Assembly: GCA_035041965.1 (NCBI GenBank)
Contig: JAPYMA010000957.1
Span: forward strand, 1 to 64,000
Length of the DNA: 64,000 bases
Direction: 5' to 3'
Source of the DNA: Anisakis pegreffii
Lineage: Eukaryota; Nematoda; Chromadorea; Rhabditida; Anisakidae
The first letter of the stretch is position 1; every line of letters begins with the position of its first letter. The notes beneath the pieces are model-generated. The model was given only the letters and a program-made list of their open reading frames with translations. It was not told the DNA's origin and did no database searches. Positions 11,701 to 24,356 of this stretch are shown one piece after another. The translations under genes and the position numbers were made by a program.

Positions 11701-14700
11701 TTAAATGCGAATAACTACCCGATCGTGGTGCAAAAATTGCGTTCGTTTGACCATAAATACGTTGTTCTGCTGAGTAGTCCGTACCTGAAGTGTTCCCCAA
11801 CTAATACTATCTGACCGTCACAATGAGAACGGTGAAACAAAAATCAAACATAATTAACATAGCGATAGTTGTGAACAATTTGTGGATGTTATAGGAACAT
11901 ATATTCATTCATTCATTTATGCATATCGTGTTCTCTTTCCAAGAAACTGTTTTCATTCCAAAATAATTCCTAAAAATGTCTAGCTTACGATCTAAATCCA
12001 CTAAGTTCCAAAGCATTTTATTCGATTTTTTTTCACCCGTCATCTTGAAGTTTTCTCTCATCGGTCATTCTTCCCACTGTTTTCGTTAGAAATGCCCGTT
12101 CTTGACACAAACAGATACTACATTAAGCCAAACGGTACACAGCAACAAACACTCATCACAAACATGTAACATGCAAAAAGTGCAGAACGAATAAACAAAC
12201 AAACGAATTTACTTCGAAACTCAGGAATCATCAAACGACTAAAAAATTCATGTCCTCTTGGAGTTTTTATCGAAAATTCAATTGTCTCTATTAGGCTTCT
12301 GACAACAACTTCAGTTACATACTACATGCACAGATGAAGATTATCACATACAAGCATGACACGCACAAACATGGACATACATAAAGCTCTAATGAACAAA
12401 AACAAGAAAGAAGGGACATTGAATATTGGAGAATTATCATAATCGTAATCGTTCTAGTTATTAGGATGAAGCGTACCGTTTGCACAACTTGAATAGAGGT
12501 TGTTCATACGATTGTATTCTCGTGCTTGATTCAAGAATATCGCTCCCTGAGCACACGATAGACTCGTGCTCGGATTACGCACTGGTGGAGCTGGAGGTAA
12601 TCGTGACACTGAAGTAATGCAACCAATATCAAATCACGAAAATATTTTCGCAATAAGCACTCTGCTTCATATTACTCCATTCTCAGTCCTCTCCTACTCT
12701 ATCGAACTATATTCTCTTGGATTTCACAACATTCAAAACAATTCAGCGTTTCAAACGAATCATCAAAACGACGGATGCAAATTTTCTGTTGTAATCGTTG
12801 ATTTGTTCCAATTTCAATATGGAAATTTTAAAGCCGCACGATAACAAGACCACGAAAACTTGATGAGTTTGTAAACGATTGAACACGAGGAGTGAAAACG
12901 TTCAAGACAACGGACTAAAAGATTTGCTGAAAGGGTGCTATATATGTAACACAAATAGACAAATGCTGCAGATAGTTTAGCAACTCCACATATAATCTAA
13001 TTGTTATGCTCAGAAATGGAAGGATATTGCTTTTGTGATTCGAAAAAAAGCGGATAGAAATAGATTGAACAACAGCCACATCAACTGTGTACTGAAATTG
13101 AAATGAACGAAGACAAGCCCTCGCTTCGGAATAATTATAATCCCAAACATTCTTCTAAATTTCTCTCATGCCATTCGAATAATCCTATGCAATAAATTCT
13201 GCAGAATATTTTCCACCAATGGACATTTGGGCATTTTATAAGCACGTGAAACGAATGTGAAATTCGAGCAAATGATACGAATGCCGGAATGAACCATACT
13301 TGATCTATTGCGTCGGGTCGGTAGAGTACCGGCTGTGAGCCGAGGTACGGCCAGGCTGCTCGGATCAATTGTGATCACCTAAATGGGAAAAAATTCTTCG
13401 AAGTCAAAAAATTCACATGATCATTACTGTAACCTTTCATTATTGTTATTATAGTGACCTTTCATATCATTTCTTGTACATTTTCCTATTCACCCAATAC
13501 ACATGCAATTCCATCAGTGATTTGAATATTCCTTCATGAACTCCTCCTTCAAAATTCGTTGAAAATCTCCTCGAAACGATCAACTTTCAATCTCAGAAGC
13601 AAATCCAAGCAGACCTTAAGGGTGATCGTATCGTCTGCAGCATGTATCAGTCTTACAACTTGATCGTGCGATGCCGATCGCACATCTATTCCGTTTATTT
13701 GCAAGAGGAAATCGCCTGGTCTCAAACCAGCCTTCATTGCCATCCCCGACATATCCACACCTTCAAAGAACTGAAGCGCTGGCACAAGTGGGGTTGGCTC
13801 GAACTGAACTTCGGCTTCAGGATCTACAATTACGCATATGAATTCGGGAAAATCTCATCTGATGCATATTTCATTATCTGAGTTTTCTTCTCAGCACTAT
13901 CCACACTCCTGTATCAATAAATGGACAGTCAAAAAATCCCTCCTTCTTATAGTGATAACTTACAAGAACAGCATCATAGCTAAGAACAATACGAGAGGTT
14001 GATCCTTTATAAAGTACACGACTGTCATTAATTCAGATGGAATACTCAGAACGCAGAGGAAAGCTTTCAAAAGTTTTCCAGTCTATTGCATCCATTTCAA
14101 CGTATTAAAGGTTCAAATCTTTCAAAGAAATCGAATCGAAAATTTTTTTCACTCCAAATTCTCTGTTCACATTCGCTGTTTTATACAACCATCAAATCTT
14201 TTTGCATTTCATTAATATTCGCTCCATTTCTTCTCTAAAACCCCTCCGAACTAACAACAACAAAATTTCCCTTCGCATCCATTCAGATAATGATTCAAAA
14301 CCATAATTAAGGTGAATGTGAGGTGTTTAAATGGCAAATGAATATGTCGGCTGCTGGCATTACGCGTTAATGTGTTTCGAGCAAGCAACCAGTTTGTCTG
14401 GTTTAACCGACAAAATTCATCCTTTTGCAATTAAACACAACGCCGACATCGAACAAATTTACGATTTCAAGCGATTAACAGTTATGTGCTCTATTCGATT
14501 ATTATGACGATGATGAGGAGGACTCAGCTATGAAAATGTCAATGAATCAGTTCTTTAACGTATAATAGCATTGCTCTCTTGTATGATCTCTCAAAATTCA
14601 AAGCACTCGCTCAATCGCTCAAGTACACGTAATAGACCGTATCAACAAGCGATTTTTCTTCATGACTGACTGTTTGAGCGAAATTAACTGATGAATAAAT

Positions 14701-17700
14701 GCACATATACAAGGCGTGGATTATGGAGTATTATCGGATTCCTTTTTCAAATTAATCATACTAGATTTGATATTAAGATTGCTATTGTCACTATCAATGA
14801 TTGTCACAATCCGATAATACATTACGAAATATTATCGGACTCCTTTCCAAAATTAATCAGACAATTATGGTATGCCATTGTAATCAGCACATTCACTGAT
14901 CTTATTTGCTTTGATACCTTTAATGACCTCTAATATGAGCTATCTGAATAACTACCCTTTCGGTTCATTTCATCAGAGAATATCGAATTAATTTGAAGAC
15001 ACTTTGAACAATGACTTGATTATAAGATATCAGAATGTAACTAAAACATCTGAGAAAGATACAAATGAATTGCAAAAAAAAAACAAACTTTTGGCGCCTC
15101 TCAAAATGAAACCAAATCCCTTTTGTCCACGAGGAATCACCAATATCCTTGGGACATTCACCCTGAAAATATCATAGGAGAAATTACAGGCCGCAAAAAA
15201 ATGTAGGGTTGACATCAAGCATCCATTACAAATGTACTGTACGAGATTGTTCTCAAGCCACTGCACTGTCACTCTTGTGATTACAATCGGAATTGCACTC
15301 AACCGAAATATTTCCGTGTTCATATGAGATTATTCCGTGTCGAAAGTTTTTCTAGAATCCAGATATTTCCAAAAAACAATCTTACTCTTGTCCATCGGCC
15401 ATATTCGTTTTCACAACACTTGGTGGAAATCGCCTGAGCGTTCCGTATTCCAAGGCCGTTGCAGATGAGGCGGCTGCTGCCTCGGGCAGAGTGACTCGAC
15501 TGGGTGAAGGACTCGGTGCAGTCATCATCTAAGAGAAACGAACAGATCACACAAGTCAATAAATCCATGAATTTTTCCACTCATTAAATCAGGTAATATT
15601 TTGCTACGATCGATATTACCTGGCCACTGTTTCGAAGTGTAGCTTGTGGTGTTCGATATTCAGAGTTAGTACTGCTACACATCGATGTTTGACTCATCGA
15701 TCGACGCCTGGCCAAAGTTGACGAGGTGAGACGGCGTTTTGGATTATATGAAGGCACCCCTTGATATGGAACTGAAACAATTGTCGCATATGGATTTCAG
15801 TCGATAAAATTGTGCAAAGACAGCGCAGCACTCCACAGACTCTCCTAATTTGGGTAAAGTTGGGGCAGCATCGGGTTCCGTACTCACCGAAGTCAGGGCC
15901 CCTAAGACCTCATAAGTGTCTGGAGATCCCCAAGGATGGTGAAAAGTCGGAAGTCCTCGAAAACTCGAAAGTGCTCGATCCCAAGTTCCCAAGCCTCCCG
16001 AACCCTCCCGTCGGGAATCCTCGGATCAACCCTACCTCTACTTACGTTCTGAGCCCTGGATATCTCGCCATTACAAATGAGTCAAAGCTCCTCAAAACGC
16101 ATGGAGTCAATCCCTATCGGAAGGAAGTTTTTTTCATGGAATCGTTAACGAATCAACGCTCTGTACCCGCATCAGCCGGATTAAAGTTGCGTATGCACTC
16201 AGCCACATCTACACTGCCAACAATATGTGCCACATGAAGCGCAGTTTGTCCTTGTTTGTTCGGAATGCCCGGATCTGCACCTCGGAACAATAATACACGT
16301 GCACATTGAGGTCTGAAAATTATAGACCACATTCAGCCAGATCCATGCAAAAAATACAAAATATCATGACTTCTATTTTGATTCTCATGTTGCTTACATT
16401 ATTGCCATCTACTGAAATCGATCAGTGATCAAACTGGAACTTTTCAAGAATAAACTGAAAATTCTCGTTAAACACTCAAAAATTTCGATTCCGCAGAAAT
16501 TCACTAGTGCTGACCTATTATTAACGGCACACACGTGAAGTGGAGTGTTTCCGTTGACGTTTTGGGCGTTAATATCAGCTCCATAGTAGAGTAAATGCTC
16601 GACGTGATGCATTAAACCGTTCTTACAAGCCTGAAAACATTGCAGATCACAGATGAACTTCTAAGAATTTGAGATATATCACACACTAAAATATTCCCAA
16701 ATGCCTAAAGTGTTGAAGTATTCAAAAAGTTTTCAAATCTATGAGAATTCAGATGAAGTGACAGAATGTCTCCTTACAGTGAAGAAACTTCAATGGTCAA
16801 AATTTAGAGAACAACGCAAAATCTCGCTAAAATCCAGTCATAAGACAATGACTGTTGATTCGAACCACCATACAATAGGTGCACTCATCCATATTCAATT
16901 TCCCATTATATATAATCTGAGAAACAATAAAAAATCAGAATATTCATTCAAATACGCAAAAAATCAAGGCTAATCCCTTGCTTCCATCTTCAATTCCATA
17001 ACCTCTATCGTTAGCAAAAAAAAACAATTTCTTCGTTCTAAATTCAGAGGGACCAAAACATTTCATTCAAATAATCTGTTCAATTTTTCAAACGACTTAT
17101 TCTCATGTTTCAAGCCATCCTCTGAACTTCCATTCTGTTACGCTTCACTAACAAACGCGATTGCTATTAAGAGAACATTCCTTCAAATCAATAGTAAAAT
17201 AGTTAATCCCATTCAATCAATCAACAAGTGATTATAATTGAATCAAATCAAAACTGAGGCGAAATCAAATTGCCCTTCGCAATTTCCAAAATTCAACTGC
17301 ATCAACCTCGTCTTTTGATCATAACATCATCAAAATCATGAACTCAAAACAATGATTATCCCATCTATAGGATTAAGGATTGCTGGAATCGGAAAAAATT
17401 ATAAAATGATTATCAAAAGGTCATTGATTCAACTGAATGACTACTGCATTCGTAATCCAACATTTTTGAAAATGTTCCGCAAAATATGCAAACTTAAACT
17501 TCAAATCGCTTTTCTAAAATCTACTTATTCGCTCATTGAATGTTTCGAGATATTCAATAGAGAAAATTCTTCACTTCAGAGTCGATCAAAATGAAAATGA
17601 ATCAAAGAAAGGAAGAGATATGAAATGAAATGAAATGAAACGAAAGCGCACTCAAATCCTCTGCTGGCTGTTGGCTCTTCAGCACTACGAATCACAACAA

Positions 17701-20700
17701 CGACACTAACCACAACAAATAAGATTTGCATGACTGCTTCTTCAACCAATCATAAACGCTTTTTTAAGGTTCAAGTATACCCACTCAGATGAACTCAACC
17801 AGCCAAGTTACCTCACCTCTATGCATGTGAGTAACCTTGAAAGCCAAAGATTCACCTTTTTTCAGCTTTGAATTGCCATTAAAGTGGCACAGACTCACCA
17901 AACTAAAACACTCAACGAGCAGTCTTATTCTGAAGGAGTTTATTGTCGTTGTCTGAGATTGTCTGAGAATCACATTTGAATAAGAGCGATTCTTTATTCA
18001 CACTGAGTCAAAGAGTCAAATCCATTCAGTTCATTTCTAATCGCTAAACGTATGCGACTGATTGACTGATCTTTAGAAAAGTCAAGGAAGGTGATGGGAT
18101 TCAAGCGATCAAATTTGCTGATTTCAAAAGAAATTGTACTTTCTTTAGAAAGTACATTTTTTGTCATTAGAAAGTACAATTCAATATTCAAACGAACGAC
18201 TACTTCACCAAAATGAATGAATTGTAATAAATCAGTTCAACGCAGTGCGCTAAGTAACCATAACAAATGCCATTATATAATCCAATTTCGAACTCATCAA
18301 AAAATTTTAAAAAAACACTTTAAGTAGCACAAAGACTGAATCACGAATTATTATAGTTCAAAATAGTAATCATAAAGTGAAAAAAACATTACATTATCCT
18401 ATATACTAGAATCTAATAATAATCTAATTTATGCACATTATTAGAAGAATTTATCAGTAATAAGTGTGACTTCATAGAATCAGATTTAATAGAAACGATA
18501 ATAAGGATGAATAAAATTGGATGACCTCCCGTCTGTCTCCATGCGTGTTACCAATTTCACACCTGATAGAGGAAACGCCCGTCTAATCTTAAATCCTTTC
18601 TTCAAGGTCGTCACCTTAATTCATAGGACTCCCAAACCTTCTGGAAGATCAGAAAGTAGTAATAGAAAGAATCTGTATGGACTGAGCTGGAGATCACTGG
18701 AGATGTTTTGTAATCAATCAATCAGTTCAAAAATCCTCAGAGCCTTATAAATTGACGTGAAAAATTCGAAGGAATTATTTACATCTGGCACTACAATGGC
18801 CGAGAGATTTGCAGCGATTAATCTCCACCCTTCAATTCAATACAAAACGAACACTTTATTACTAATTTCCAAGCAACTGTTTCTGTTCACTGACGAACAT
18901 TTCAACGCGAAAAATATCTTGAATTTATAAAAATGACTAGGTAGAGCCGTCCACCTTCAGATAATGACGGCGGAATAGACATAAATGACTTCAACATTTC
19001 AACTTCAATGATACCTCAAGCATTGAGAATGAAGAGATTATGATGCGTATCTGAATGAAAAAATATTTGTGGTAAAACACTTCTTTCACAAGTGAATATA
19101 TCCTCCTTATCCTAAGCATATCCTCAGAAATGACAAGTTATGCTGGCATAGAGGATTAATATGACAAATCATTAAGTGAAGTAAACAGCAGCAATAAGAT
19201 GTGATCTGTGAATGCGATGTATGCCTTGCGTTGCCTCACTGAATGAGTTGAATAGGCAGTAAATCATAAGATTCGCGCATTGAAATTTATGAAAGATGCA
19301 AAAATGAGAAAAAAACGACAATTCCATGCGAAAACGCAATCAGAAAACGGGACGTGCTGGAATACTCAAAACTATGCTATATTATGCTGAAAATTCTTGT
19401 TTCTCATTTCAGATTCCAAAAAAACAACTGCATAACAACCGTAACAGTGATCTAGCAAAAAGCCATATGAATAATCAAAATAACGAGACGAACAAACCCA
19501 ATCATAAGAACCCTCAAAATCATCAAACGAGATATTTATTATGAACAATGAAACGAGAATTTTGAAGGATTATGAATTTTTGATTCTTGCAAAAATAATC
19601 ACTTCTCACTGTTATGAATTATTGTTACATGAAAAGAATTTTTCGACTGGTTTGTAACAGTTAGATGAAAACTCTAAATTTCTTGCTTCAGGAGGATATG
19701 ATTCCTAGCTTCTCGTAATTATAATCAACATTGTTTCTTTAATAATTGTCTTTACTGTTTCCATTCTGTTCAAACGTGTTTACTTATAAGTTTCTGCGAT
19801 GCCAAACGAGAGTGATCTATCTAGGAGAGTCAGCACTACAATAAATAATCAATCGGTCAATTATCAGTTTTCATTGTATTCATTGCCAATTCTTCAATGC
19901 GTCCACTTGAAATGTCAAGCAGAACCACTCATAGGTGTTTAATTTGGTTGCGTTTATTGTGCTAAATCTCCAGTTCTTAATATGTAAATTACTAAACAAT
20001 GTTCATTAGGATTAAGCTAAGTTAGATTAGAATGAGCAGTATATGCAGTAAACAACCTTTCGAAAGATGCAGTAAAGATAAGGAAATGCAGAAAACACGA
20101 AGCAATAAAGTAACTGAAATAAACGAATCCAAATCCAAAAAACAGATTGGGATTGAAAAATCTCGCTCTCTCAAAAATTCCGATGTAAAATCTCGGAAAA
20201 CTATGCAAAATCCCACGATAAGGATTTCATATTTAAATGTCAGCAACCCAAAATGCACAAAGTAAGTGATTGCATCAGCGTGAATCATGTGTGCCCTATC
20301 ATTCGATTCATGAACATTTGACATTTGATACTCATTTTCAATATTCACCTGATGAATTTCATGATTTCCATGCATGTCCTGCACAGAAACCTCAGCTGCG
20401 TCCTTCAACAACATCTCCGTAACGTCCGGTTTCGAGTCCACCGTTAACATGTTATAGTAGAGCGGGGTTAGTTTCATTGGATCACGGTAGTTGGGTGATG
20501 CACCAAGCTCGAGCAATGTTTTCACGTTTTCTAACGATGACAAGAACGCTGCCTTGTGCATCGCTGTCTGAAATTCGCTTACACGATTAATGATCATTAT
20601 AGACATCGTATGATATCATATCTCTTCATGGGGAATATTAATATACTGTGAATCAAGATAGGCGATGTTCAGTCGTGATCACATAATTCTAGGGTAGGCC

Positions 20701-23071
20701 AACTATGAAAGAACTCAAAAGAAATGGAAGCCTGTCTGCTCTAACTACTGATAATAAACTTAGGTTGGTTGAGGCCGGGCCTCTGGCTTCAATCAGTGAT
20801 TGAACATGAACCAACCAAATGACATGAAACCAGATTTGTTCCAGTTAATGTTATAAGGCGTTCTAGGCGACATATTACGTCACATCAACATGCATAATAA
20901 AGTTCTATAATACATTAACCAAACGACCGTTCATAAATGACTAATGACAACAAGCGATTCTCATTTCATCTACACTATTCAGTCGAATCAGTCAACTGAA
21001 CGTTTGATGACAAGAAAGGAACATGTTCACCTAATCTAGAATTCTGATTGGAAGCTAGTTATTACAACAGAAAAGGGATTTTCTGAAGGTTCAGTCGAAT
21101 ATGAATTCGAAGTTCGCTATTCCACGTCCATTTTTCTCGACGAATCTTGAGAATACTATCGAGCCCAAAATAGCCCAACGTGAGCCAGATGCAGTCAATC
21201 AGCTAAGTTCCAACCTGTCCCTCGGCATTCCTGAAATCAATATGCGCCCCTCCACCAATCAGAGCCACAATCACAGCGCGATTATCCGTCACATCGACAG
21301 CATAGGTCAGTGGACTGTCCCCGTTGGCATTATGAAAGTTCGGGTCCAACCCAGCCGAACACAGCTTCTCCACTTTATCAGCGTTTTTCCCGTGAACATA
21401 CTCCATAAATTTCTTCAAATTTGCCTGAAAATGGCAAAAACTGATCGAAGTATTTTGATATTGATAGGATTTCGATGAAAATGCTATGGTAAACGTTACT
21501 GGAGTTGACATTATCTTATGAACCGACAAATCGCATCCAGAACATACTTTCCATTGAAAAATGTATCTTCCAACTTCCCTCGGGAGACTTGCTTTGAACA
21601 AAATTTTCATGTTTTCCCTGTGAGAGCTTTCTGGCGATTTCCAAAACATGAGAGCTTTCTATTAAGTACCGTTACTTGTAAATGACAAATAATTTCAGAA
21701 CAAATTATGAAGTTTAGTGTGAAAAATATGAGCAATCAATCATCAATGAAACCTTTGAATGCAGTTGTTTTAGCTGTTTTTCGTCCATTTTCATCATTTT
21801 ATACACTCGCTTCTTGTATTTCAACTGAAATATTTCCTAATTGAACCACTGAAGTATCCAAATAATCAATCTCATACGATTGAGATTACTCATCATGAAA
21901 ATGGTGTGATTCTAAGAACCGTCGCCATGATAACACTGTACTTAGCATTGAAATCATTCATATCGTTGATAACAGAAATATGCTTGAAATTTGTTGGACT
22001 GGTATATTGCCCGTTAAAATTGCTTGTTGCTTGTTAAACAGTAATAATAATTGAACTGGTGACTTTTATGTCAATAAATTTTTTGGTCACAAAAGCTTCA
22101 TGATTCACAACTGATAATAACCATCACAGATTGTAAAATAAAGAAAACGAAATAAAAGGTACGGTGATAATTATATGATTTATAACACCGCTATAAGCTT
22201 TTAAACATTATTCGTTAACATTTCCATTTTCATAAAAACAAATTTCCCAAATTGAATTTGCATTGCAGTTCACATTTCATATTTCTTAAATGAACCAAAA
22301 CGTTGGCTTGAGCTGAAATGATCAACACCGATGGAAACATTGATAAAAGTCGAACGATGCGACTGGATGAGAACCTCTAAGTAGGGAACGCAATCATGGA
22401 ATGGGTAATCTCTGATGGGTCGATCTTCTAGCAAGAATTTTCCGGCTCGTCCGTCGCATGGTGGCAGGAAGAGCCCATAGTTGAACGATAAAGCCATTTG
22501 CTGAAATGAATAAGACGATCAAACGATCGTTTTGTGAATGAATTCAGCCTGATTATAATATTTCAACACTCATTTCAGAAAAGATTCCAATTTCTCTCAC
22601 CAAATTTCTCAGAGATTTTGCAAGTAAATTTTAGAGTTTTTCATAAAGAACATAATTCTAGTAACCTCCTGCAATGCGGCCAACAGCCTTCGTTTCACAT
22701 CCCATACGATCTCGTCCAAATGCACTGATAAACATTTCTGCAAAATCATTTCAATACTTCAATAAATTTCGATCAGCTCGAGAAATAAATGTTTTCTAAC
22801 AAAATCAAACAAACTCATCTAATATCAAGTCAAAAAACTGCATTAACGATTTTGATGTCCACCAACAGTATAACAAAAATTCAATTTACGAGCGATTTTC
22901 CTCAGGATATCCTCAATTTTGCCAGAAACAGATCATGTAACAATGAAATCAACGCTGTTTTCCACATGAAAACCATAAAAAACTCCGCAGAATAGTGGAA
23001 AAACACACCTGGACACCTAACTCAGGAACATAAATCTGCACATTCAATTGATCACTATCTTCATTCATCAT
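5468..23071 (-). CDS. shn-1: Shank-family synaptic scaffold protein (SHN-1-like), whole gene
   Basis: Coding exons in gene order: 23071-23009, 22737-22666, 22500-22375, 21824-21753, 21424-21215, 20567-20349, 16630-16515, 16312-16167, 15771-15620, 15528-15386, 15162-15089, 13823-13615, 13378-13300, 12608-12477, 11800-11483, 10933-10726, 10389-9488, 9324-8986, 8536-8451, 8300-8172, 8071-7615, 6729-6524, 5787-5468; about 1,590 residues. Order: SPN domain (1-111), ankyrin repeats (112-340), short linker, PDZ (about 440-533), long Ser/Pro-rich region, SAM (last ~75). There is no SH3 domain, as expected for the nematode form. Shank proteins scaffold receptors and channels to actin at synapses and the cell cortex. 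Start: first ATG after an in-frame stop. Two junctions (12477/11800 and 6524/5787) are out of phase as written, so a microexon or alternative donor is missing there. The gene symbol is by family, not by proven orthology. Confidence 0.93.
6524..12608 (-). other. shn-1: Shank exons 14-22: Ser/Pro-rich, probably disordered region
   Basis: About 930 residues of low-complexity sequence rich in Ser, Pro, Asn, Gly and Thr. Exon 14 (12608-12477) has RLPPAPPVR; exon 17 (10389-9488, 902 bp, the largest) ends with CPPPPPK and then a run of 12 prolines; exon 18 has YGAQQQPQPQ and DLRNALARRRNK; exon 22 has EKPLPPLPSK, a likely SH3 ligand. I see no PPxxF Homer-binding motif. The exons are open, bounded by good splice sites and, apart from the two flagged junctions, join in phase. 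Codon choice is more GC-rich here than in the introns. Confidence 0.85.
13300..15771 (-). other. shn-1: Shank exons 9-13: linker and PDZ domain
   Basis: Exon 9 (15771-15620) continues from the ankyrin block with VPYQGVPSYNPKRRL, the nematode counterpart of the conserved PSYxxRRRL segment. Exon 10 (15528-15386) is Ala/Ser/Pro-rich with no SH3 fold. Exon 11 (15162-15089) opens the PDZ domain with GQKGFGFILRGAK; GFGF is the carboxylate-binding loop. Exon 12 (13823-13615) completes it (VPALQFFEGVDMSG, AGLRPGDFLLQINGIDV, HDQVVRLI), with His at the start of helix B as in class I PDZ domains. Exon 13 (13378-13300) follows. The domain should bind C-terminal peptides of membrane proteins. Confidence 0.92.
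14726..14860. repeat. Imperfect direct repeat in a Shank intron
   Basis: Two copies of a 30-odd-bp sequence starting TATTATCGGAYTCCTTT and ending AAATTAATCA lie about 100 bp apart, at roughly 14729-14759 and 14831-14860. A short inverted copy of the first part (CCGATAATAC) lies between them at 14812-14821. It is inside the intron between exons 11 and 12. Confidence 0.7.
15842..16080 (+). repeat. GC-rich dispersed repeat inside a Shank intron
   Basis: This block is much richer in G+C than the flanking intron (between exons 8 and 9). Part of it (15893-15918, GGGCCCCTAAGACCTCATAA) matches the reverse complement of 49719-49742 at about three of four positions over 45 bp. An apparent 141-codon plus-strand open frame across it is a by-product of the composition. 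Confidence 0.55.
16167..21824 (-). other. shn-1: Shank exons 4-8: end of SPN and ankyrin repeats
   Basis: Exon 4 (21824-21753) has KYKKRVYK and ends LHSK. Exon 5 (21424-21215) starts ANLKKFMEYV and contains LDPNFH and GGGAHIDFRN. Exon 6 (20567-20349) carries LELGASPNYRD and LTPLYYN and ends GNHEIHQ. Exon 7 (16630-16515) reads ACKNGL then VEHLLYYGAD and GNTPLHVCAV. Exon 8 (16312-16167) has ARVLLFRGAD and GQTALHVAHI. The ankyrin consensus residues are intact and every junction is in phase. The 3.7-kb intron between exons 6 and 7 (16631-20348) is the longest in the gene and shows no nested gene I can support. Confidence 0.93.
22375..23071 (-). other. shn-1: Shank exons 1-3: start and SPN (ubiquitin-like) domain
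   Basis: Exon 1 (23071-23009) encodes MMNEDSD then IYVPELGVQ; exon 2 (22737-22666) KCLSVHLDEIVWDVKRRLL; exon 3 (22500-22375) the family signature NYGLFLPP...GRAGKFL. All joins are phase 0. In Shank proteins this SPN domain folds onto the ankyrin repeats and binds small GTPases such as Ras and Rap1. The first ATG is preceded in frame by a TGA within the same exon, with no other ATG between, which fixes the start. Confidence 0.92.
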
Positions 23072-23158
23072 TCTGATCACTATCGTTGTAATTTTCCTTT
23101 ACTTTTGTTCTTTTCACTGTTGAAAGCAACCGATGGTCTTCAACATCTCACTTTTCAA
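23072..23158 (-). promoter_or_regulatory. 5' untranslated part of Shank exon 1 with splice or trans-splice acceptor
   Basis: GTTTTGTGTTTCAG|TTG places an acceptor at 23158, 87 nt upstream of the first ATG. It could receive a spliced leader (common in nematodes) or an upstream 5' exon; sequence alone cannot decide. A TGA in frame with the ATG lies inside this segment. Confidence 0.6.
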
Positions 23159-23178
23159 CTGAAACACAAAACAATTTT

Positions 23179-23394
23179 TTATTCAGAACGAATTTGCTTC
23201 GAAAAATAATTCGACAACGCGAGACATTCGCTCACAATGTAATCGCCATGCACACAAAACTCTTCGATAATATAAGTCGTCCCAATGGCACCACGCAAAG
23301 CTTTCTGACAGTGAGTATTCTTACAAAATTTCATCATTAAAAAATTTTCATCAGAAGCAAACAAACATTTTGCAAAGTACCCAACCCTAATCAA
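23179..23394 (-). CDS. Short Cys-containing open frame just upstream of Shank; doubtful
   Basis: A 71-codon frame with five or six cysteines (FCKNTHCQKAL, EEFCVHGDYI, SECLALSNYF) ends in a TAA that overlaps AATAAA, only about 20 bp before the Shank 5' acceptor. A possible acceptor (TTGATTAG) lies near its start, and a 27-bp segment before it sits between another acceptor and donor. It could be the last exon of an upstream gene, part of a Shank 5' exon, or chance. I recognise no domain. Confidence 0.2.
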   Translation of the reverse strand: MIRVGYFAKCLFASDENFLMMKFCKNTHCQKALRGAIGTTYIIEEFCVHGDYIVSECLALSNYFSKQIRSE

Positions 23395-24356
23395 ATGTAA
23401 TTAACCGCACCAATGATTCAAACCTCTCCACACTGCGTACAGATAAGGCACTGAGCAAATAAAAGTAACAATAAAACTAAAATCTAAAAAGTAACAATAA
23501 TGATAATGTTTTCATCAATCATTTCTAAAAATAATTTACTTCGCATATGCGCATAAATAATTGAACAAAGCAATAAAGTATTATAGATAAATGCCAAAGA
23601 GTGCAAATGGGTGAAAATTTGCTTGCTTTGACCCATTCAAATTATGCAAATTGTTATCGACCACATTTCAGTGGACAGAACTTAAGCATAGCGTTTTTCT
23701 AGTCCGATGACTACAACGAAGTAATAATCAAATCAAATTATTCGATAGAGTAACAACAATCATATTCGAAAGGCCATCACTCACCCATTCCCTTATACTA
23801 CTATTCCCAACTTCACGTCTTGCAAAACTCTAAACAACCACTGTAATCCTATTGCATACGTTAGGAAGATTTCTAGTGAAAATACACTTTGCAGAAAGTT
23901 TTCAATTGGCGACACTCTTAAATACTCACTTCTTTGCTGTAATCTAATTTGACGACGAATCATCCAGCCAAAACTCTTCATTCATTTCGCTAAATTTTCA
24001 AACAAATTCATCAAATCACTCACGATCAGACAATTTATCAAAGAAATGAATTATCAAATTTGCTCACAATCAGACTGCCTTATAAATTGACAATTTCACA
24101 GTCACAACAAAAAACCTACAATAATGTTACAAAAAGCTGTATTTTCAATCCAAAATACAGTTGTAACGATAGAACTGAACTAGGCAAACGACTGAAGATA
24201 ATGAGTGAAGCCTGAACGAAAAAGCAAGCACACCGAAATGCTGCAGACTGTAGAAATGGTACCAGCGAATGACGTGGTACTGTAATTGCTTTGCATGATA
24301 ATCAATCGTAACACGTCAAAAAGAACGATCATTACGAAGCAATCACAAAAATTAGC

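Noticed and set aside
15812..16237. 141-codon plus-strand open frame
   Set aside because: It overlaps a Shank intron, an ankyrin exon on the other strand and a GC-rich repeat; no motif and the composition explains the lack of stops.
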